Origin: Oopsacas minuta
Taxonomy: Eukaryota; Porifera; Hexactinellida; Lyssacinosida; Leucopsacidae
Assembly: GCA_024704765.1 (NCBI GenBank)
Contig: JAKMXF010000305.1
Location: forward strand, 286,682 to 350,681
Reading direction: 5' to 3'
DNA: 64,000 bases
The position numbers and the translations under genes were made by a program. Shown in pieces: positions 58,496 to 64,000 of this stretch. The number at the start of each line of letters is the position of its first letter. Position 1 is the first letter of the stretch. Under the pieces are notes generated by a model. The model was not told where the DNA came from. It did no database searches and saw only the letters and a program-made list of their open reading frames with translations.

Positions 58496-60839
58496 CTAAA
58501 TGGAATAAGAGAAAGTGATAACAAATCTAATCATCAGGATGAATAAATATACAGAATGAGTATATAGCAAAATTTCCTGATGGTTCAGAACAAAATTGTT
58601 ACACGGATAAAATTAAGAAATGATATTTCCATACAATGAAAACGCAATACATCTGAATATACATATATGTTTGTATATTCAGGGTTGATTGAAGAAACTG
58701 GAGGAACACCAGGGATGATTGTCCTATACAGGGGTATTTTGGGCCTGGCGCGGACAAGTTAGAGCCTTGGAAGAAATTCACACCTATAACAAAATTATGA
58801 CGTAATTGTCACCTTCTGGGATTATCGAAAAATCACATTATTAACCATTACTCAGCAAATATACATGATAGAAGTTTGAAATTTGAATCACAGGTACACC
58901 TCAATGCGACAAATGTCCTGAAGCTATTATTCTGAACAAAAGCTAAATCATCATGGGATTATTACGTCATCATTACTGTACAAAAAAATCAAAAATAATA
59001 AATCCCGAGGCAGGTAGTGCCGAGTAAATCCCATCTCGTAACTACCAAGAGCATCAAAAAATGTAGTTGTTTAATAATTGAGCTAACCCAAGCTCCTAAG
59101 CTGTCGCACAGCGACAGCTTGTAAGCGAAGCACGCAAGTTAACCTTAATATCCTCCATCACTGATAGATATCTTACTTAATGATCTTGCTAAGTATCTTA
59201 TTGGTTAGTAAGTAATCTATAGATATTGTGTGCATAAAATACAGTAAATAACGCTTCCATTTTCACTATATCGTAAAAGATTATTGGATCAATTAAACAT
59301 TTAAGCATATGGAACACTGGATCCCCTTTAACATTTGCTTATTAGTATTGAGAATATTCCTGATACGGTGTCCCAAATATTGTCAAAGAACAGAAAACAT
59401 ATGGTAAAACTGGTGTCAGGTGAGTATAATTCAATAAAGTATCTACTATAATATGGATCGAAATATATACAGTAATTGAATTCATATGTGGGAATGATTG
59501 ATGTGCTGGTAAGATTAGCGGATGTTAGAATGTAATAAATATGTGAAGAAGTTAGATGTTCTAAGGTATGATGTATAACTTAATATATGGGGTTGGCCAC
59601 TACTGCAAAACCGGATACATCATCCATTAAAGTGTTAGTTTATCAAAAATCAGAATTACTAATTTATATATAGAAAATATCTGGGAGCGTATTACAAGAC
59701 TTCAGATATATTGCTGGGAAATCCGACATTTCGTTCCACGACATTTCGCTTCACTTTTGACTGGTCAATTTCTGTAAACAATTTAACAGGTTTCACATGG
59801 CTAAATAATTGAACTAATTTCTTGTCCTGAATTCGTATGGTTAACTCTAACTTAAATTAAATTGCTTTGCATAATTTGCTAAATAGATCAACCAAGTAGC
59901 TTGTATAGATTCATTTAGAATGTGGCTAAAATATACATAGCAGTTATCACAAACTGGTACAACTAGAAGAGCAGTTAACTAGATCTTATTGCATTTGTTT
60001 CAAACAATTTTGGCATCCTGGCGAATTCGGTGGATGCTAAAACCTGTTTTCGGAGCCCGCTTCTTTGTCCTGGTTGAATTCCAAATTTCCAAAGACATCA
60101 ACATTAATGTATCTGCACTATTACAAACACCCCATAATTCCAACTTCCAGCCATTTATTAGTACCAAATTATATTGATAACCCCGGAATTACGGTTATTT
60201 ACCCGAGTCCAAGAGTGGCCGTAATTCAGATGTTCCACTGTAATATATGTGTCTGTGTGTTCATTCGAAATTACTTCCTTGTTCACACCTGTGTAATTTG
60301 GAGGGGTTAAGACCAGATTTGGTATGTATACTCGCAATGGGATCTAAATGTGTGCGGTTATAGAAGTGCTGTGCAACACGCCCAATGTTGTTTTGCCACT
60401 GTTGACTAAAAACATTGTTTATTGATTATATATGTATACAGCCCACGGGGACAATATACGATGCAACAAAGCTGCGTCGTATAAGGTGTGCCTTATTTAT
60501 GTAGGCGAGATTTTATATAAACCAGCAACTTTTGCCTGCGGTTTATGATCACACTATTAGAGGAAACCAGGCCTGACTAAGTCAATGTAGAGATGGACAA
60601 TTAGAAATGTTTTAAGTACATATTTCATTACTTTTGTCGAGATCTTACTAAGCCAAAGCTCTTTATAAATCCTAGTTTCCAGGGTAAATATGCACCACTT
60701 GTATTATGAATAAGGAACTTGAAGAAATACAATTAATGAATTAAACATATATCTAATACCAAATAGAAGACTAAACTAAATAAATAGAAGCTTGAAGACT
60801 AAACTAAGTTCTACTTGGGTGCAGCTACTACATCTCGGC
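58496..60839. other. No gene seen (DOCK intron); small repeats
   Basis: It includes a perfect 9-bp-arm palindrome (59099-59119: AGCTGTCGC-ACA-GCGACAGCT), a direct repeat of about 15 bp (CGACATTTCGTTCCA and CGACATTTCGCTTCA, 59724-59753) and a Tigger-like right end at about 60175-60242 (inverted TACAGTGGAACATCTGAATT). Confidence 0.5.
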
Positions 60840-62157
60840 CAATGTCCACTACAATTGTTAGCTGCACCGTCAGGAATGAGGAGGAAATAGGGAGAGAGGT
60901 AGGAGAGTTGAAGAAATGATACATTGGCAGTGCGAGCAGAAAGGAGAGTGTAAAGCAAGGGTTCATACGAAGGGAATGAAGATAGTGAAGCGTACGAATG
61001 AGCATCTGCATGCACCTGATGTGCAGGCTACGTCCTACTGTGAGATAAAGACAGCCATCAAGAGGAAAGCACGGGACACACAGGATAGCTCACACCACAT
61101 AATCGGTGAGTGTATGCTAACAGCACCAGAGGGTACTGCTGCTAAACTACCTAAGCTGGACAACCTGAAGCGGACGCTACAGCGTCAGCGTGCAAGTGTA
61201 TTATCAGCTCCAGTGCAGCCTATCGCCATAGCAGAGTTGGTTCCACCTGCAGAATACCAGCGGACAGCCAAGGGGGAACAGTTCCTACGCTATGACTCTG
61301 GGGAAGACGATGCACATAGATTTCTTATCTTCGGGACACAACGCAACCTCGGGATGCTACAGCAAAGCAAGATCTGGCTAGATGATGGCACCTTCAAGAC
61401 GGCGCCCCCTCTTCGCCCAGGTGTATGTGGTGCATGGACTCCGCGGAGGAGACGATCCTATGAAGACTGGTCATCTGTTGCCGAGCCTGTTAGTGCTACT
61501 GCCCAACAAGACAGAGGATACCTACCGTAGGATATGGGAGCAGATCCGCCTACTCTATCCTCTTGCCCAGTCTGACAGATGCTCCGGACTTTGAGAAGGG
61601 CGCAATTAACAGCTTTGAGCATGTCTGGCCTAACACAGAAGTGAAGTGCTGCTTCTTCCATCTCACACAGAATATCTAACGTCATGTGCAGTCTGTAGGG
61701 TTACAGCCTGCCTACACACATGACGAAGAGCTGACCATGCGCATCCGGAAGATACCAGCCCTTACATTCGCTCGACCAGCAGACGTACCGATCTGTTTGA
61801 GCAAGTATCGATGGACCTCCCCCTTACGTCTGAGATAGGCGAGCTAGTGGACTACTTTGAGAGGACGTATATCGGTCGCACGCTAGCCAGTGGATACTAT
61901 TTAGCGGCGACGTTTCCCATTGACCTGTGGAACTACCACTTCAGCCCGTCCTACGGACTCCCCGGTACGACCAACGCCGTAGAGGCATGGCACCGCAGCT
62001 TCAATGCCACTGTCGGCTGCCATCACTCCACCATATGGAAGTTTCTCCTAGCCCTCAAGCGTGAGCAGGGGCTAGTGGAGGTGCGGCAGACTAACTACCT
62101 TGCTGGGAAGCCGCCACCAAACGGAGGAGGTCTCAGCAGAGTGAGGAAACATTGAAG
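60840..62157 (+). pseudogene. FLYWCH-type MULE transposase, GC-rich
   Basis: The gene opens with a FLYWCH-like zinc finger (MIHWQCEQKGECKARVHTKG, EHLHAPD). A helical linker follows, then KGEQFLRYDSGEDDAHRFLI and LQQSKIWLDDGTFKTAP, the first catalytic Asp in the W.DGTFK motif typical of animal MULEs. Shifting frames then give LLPNKTEDTYRRIWEQIRLL, DFEKGAINSFEHVWPNTEVK with CCFFHLTQNI (second Asp and the C/H pair), HDEELTMRIRKIPALTF, and LPGTTNAVEAWHRSFNATVG with the Glu. It ends GGLSRVRKH at about 62155. Breaks are near 61400, 61570, 61678 (stop) and 61800. The coding text is clearly richer in G and C than all its neighbours, so it is probably a young arrival or one kept by codon bias. Confidence 0.85.
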
Positions 62158-62765
62158 ACTCTAGTTGGAGAATATATCCACCAGACCATACTAAGACGAA
62201 GTTCCATACAAGTGTAGACACCATCTCAGCATGAGAACGGATGTTAATCTTCCGTATTATCTATACCTCAAATAAATTTGATTTTGAGATAATACTTTAG
62301 ATTAACATGTTAATCCGCTCCCAGACCGAAATGATGTGCTACACCTTGCAAGAACTCTTAATGTTGTTGTAGTTTACAAAAGTGGTGTAGGGATGTAGGG
62401 TCTATTACCATTGTAAATGTAGAATGATATTCAAGGATTCAAAAATTATTAATGCAAATATGTCAGTTCCATAGGGTTTGGAATCCGAATAGAAACGCTA
62501 TCAGAATTATTGATCAAATAATAATTTGATGTGATTAAGCTAGTTCATTGTGATAGATGTGCTTAATCGTCAGTTAAAAATTGCATTTATTAACACAATA
62601 AAGATGCGATAAAAAAGCATCACTATTGCTACATGGTATATATGGTAACCAGTTAGAATTTTACGGTAATTCTATCTATTGAGCTTCACAGGTATAAGGT
62701 AAGAGGTAGAAGCGAAATTGAAATTGAAAAGAGCAAAAAATGAAGGAAAAACAAACAATCTAAAA
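62158..62765. other. No gene seen
   Basis: AT-rich sequence 3' of the MULE relic. No terminal repeat of the MULE was identified. Confidence 0.4.
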
Positions 62766-63268
62766 TACAGTAAATTGCATTAATAAAGTGGATGCTGGTA
62801 ATAAGAACTCGTCGGGAGCTGGACATAATGTTCTTATATCCGACATGTCCTTATAACCAGTATGTAGCATAAAGAGGATATTGGTTATGAGGACACTTCG
62901 AATAAACACATTTAGATTCAGAATATGGTAGAAAATGGTCCTCATATAGACTATATTATTCATGCCAATTCCATTGACCTACCGGTAATAAGAACAAATT
63001 TTAGTACTATTCTAACTTAGAATAGTAAGAAAATTGGTCATAGAATTCTAAAAGTGTTCATATAACTGGCATGAAGTATATTGGGGTATATGGCAACCGT
63101 TTCTTGAATAATGTTCTTGTATCCAGCATGTTCTTGTAAAGGGATATAATGGTCTAATATATGAGAAAAATCCAAGGAGTATAATACGAAAGTTTCATAA
63201 ATAAAGTCAAGGTTCTTGAAACCGACTTGTTTATATTACAAGAGTTCTTATAAGTGGCATATACTGTA
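62766..63268. mobile_element. Tigger-like MITE (503 bp)
   Basis: TACAGTAAATTGC at the left and inverted TACAGTATATGCC at the right, both starting with TA. Internal words ATAAGAAC(T), TGTTCTTATA and GTTCTTGTA(T/A) recur many times on both strands between 62800 and 63260. Non-coding. Confidence 0.55.
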
Positions 63269-63478
63269 GTAGAATATAACCTGTGAAATGACCAAACTAA
63301 AGTCAAGCAATCTAAGATATATGGCCCGTAGAGGCACAGCAAAATTATTCAAAATGGCACGTAGCATAGAACTTTAAGCACCCCTGACATAGATCCAGAA
63401 TATTAATTTCTGGAAGATTTAATGACCTCAAATATATACCTACAATATATTAGAAATATATTTCAAATTTTTAGAAAC

Positions 63479-63696
63479 CTCTATTTCCACGTTTTTGTCA
63501 GTTTTCTTAGTATACTTTGGAAATGTTCCAGTCTTGAGGCGTATATATAAGTCATTCCGCTTCATTTCAGGCAGAATAATCTCTGGAAACGAAAGTCTGT
63601 CACAAACAGCAGTTTGAGGTGTAAATAAATAAGAATTGGAAGATTTAACTTCTTCTAAAGTGCCATGCAAGGGCTTTAGATTAATAAAAACGCCAC
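63479..63696 (-). CDS. DOCK exon: start of DHR-1 domain
   Basis: The acceptor is a pyrimidine-rich tract ending TTTTAG just right of 63696. The first two bases complete a split Gly codon, giving GVFINLKPLHG, which aligns with the DOCK1 segment GLWVTLKLLPG. It continues to LSFPEIILPEMKRNDLYIRL, the conserved start of DHR-1 (FPEII.PGDVRNDIYV in DOCK1), and ends at KNVEIE. The frame could be read further right, to a GTG at 63811, but there it runs into stops and loses DOCK similarity, so the acceptor at 63697-63698 is preferred. The donor GAG|gtttct is weak, but it gives a join (NVEIE|VQVK) with the same length as in DOCK1. Phase in 1, phase out 0. Confidence 0.85.
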
Positions 63697-64000
63697 CTAA
63701 AAGTACAAATGAAGAATCAAAATCATAAACATGAAGTCTTGATTTCCAATACTCAAATTCATTTCGATGAGATATAGCCAAAAAATATTGCGCAGTAAAG
63801 GATAATACCACATATGGGCATTATCAAGATTGCGTAATAATCACCAGAGATATCGTATGGTAATGTTTTCAAGGTATTAGAAATCTGCTAGATTATAATA
63901 TTCACAAGACTATTTGACCATAATATTAAAGATTGTCAAGTTGTGGATGAAGATCAGCAACAATGTAGTATCGATGGTCGTAACTATAACTCCCTGAAGT
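63697..64000. other. DOCK intron, right edge of window
   Basis: Sequence upstream of the first visible exon. The open frame to 63811 is read-through of the intron end: it contains the pyrimidine-rich acceptor tract. Confidence 0.6.

Larger units (their letters stand above)
6202..63696 (-). other. DOCK-family GEF gene, internal part spanning six exons
   Basis: Six minus-strand exons read as one open frame and follow DOCK1/DOCK4 collinearly: end of the pre-DHR-1 linker, the DHR-1 (C2-like, phosphoinositide-binding) domain, and the first part of the helical repeat region. DOCK-A/B proteins are cytoplasmic, work with ELMO, go to the membrane through DHR-1 and activate Rac through DHR-2 (not in this window). 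Junction phases agree at all five joins. Intron lengths are about 5.0, 19.9, 8.1, 11.5 and 11.5 kb. The KLTQN-type motif (here LTKN) after the DHR-1 domain is typical of DOCK1-5 rather than DOCK6-11. I cannot decide between the DOCK1/2/5 and DOCK3/4 orthologues. Exons before and after lie outside the window or were not recognised (nothing convincing left of 6202). Confidence 0.85.

Noticed and set aside
63697-63811. Extension of the first DOCK exon to a GTG at 63811.
   Set aside because: Text there has no DOCK similarity and includes a typical pyrimidine-rich acceptor. Upstream it meets stops.
1-64000. CRISPR array, bacterial operons, ribosome binding sites, tRNA or rRNA genes.
   Set aside because: No regularly spaced repeats, no operon-like ORFs and no cloverleaf or rRNA sequence were seen. 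The window is plainly eukaryotic.

Overview
This is a eukaryotic, AT-rich, intron-like window and contains no bacterial-style gene organisation. The one host gene I can support is a DOCK-family guanine-nucleotide exchange factor (DOCK-A/B type, the myoblast city/DOCK1-like or sponge/DOCK3-4-like group) on the minus strand. Six exons were read by hand at 63.5-63.7, 58.2-58.5, 38.15-38.3, 29.75-30.0, 18.0-18.2 and 6.2-6.4 kb. Their splice phases match from one to the next (0, 2, 0, 0, 0), and together they encode about 461 residues: most of the DHR-1 (C2-like) domain and the helical region after it. The 5' exons lie beyond the right edge and the 3' exons beyond the left edge, so nearly the whole window is intron.

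The introns (about 5 to 20 kb) are packed with dead or dying transposable elements. Left to right these are: a FAR1/SWIM-type MULE (1.3-3.3 kb); a mariner fragment abutting a hAT fragment (7.0-8.5 kb); a full-length DD37D (maT-like) Tc1/mariner element (9.9-11.2 kb); a Ginger/KRBA2-like integrase (20.3-22.1 kb, minus); a second maT element (22.7-24.0 kb); a THAP/P-element transposase (24.2-27.7 kb) with a RAG1-like fragment nested in it (26.1-26.5 kb, minus); a DD34D mariner (28.2-29.3 kb, minus); a repeated ORF family of unknown class (31.5-32.7 kb plus and 38.8-40.4 kb minus); a hAT C-terminus (35.2-35.7 kb); a pogo/Tigger element with both inverted ends (40.5-42.5 kb); a third maT element containing the assembly gap (43.0-44.5 kb); a longer RAG1-like relic (48.6-49.7 kb, minus); a hAT element of the ZBED5/FAM200/SCAND3 type with both ends and a target-site duplication (52.0-54.3 kb); and a GC-rich FLYWCH-type MULE (60.8-62.2 kb). 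Many short non-autonomous elements with Tigger-like (TA...CAGT) or hAT-like (CAGTG) ends lie between them.

The gene content (metazoan DOCK) and the mix of maT, mariner, P/THAP, RAG1-like, ZBED-hAT and KRBA2-like elements suggest an arthropod. A TE-rich AT-rich crustacean such as a parasitic copepod would fit, but that is an impression and not shown by the sequence. I found no tRNA, rRNA, CRISPR or bacterial feature.

The most interesting items are the RAG1-like relics, in which all three catalytic-motif neighbourhoods can be traced, and the unclassified ORF family, which has two copies and possible DDE-like conserved acids.
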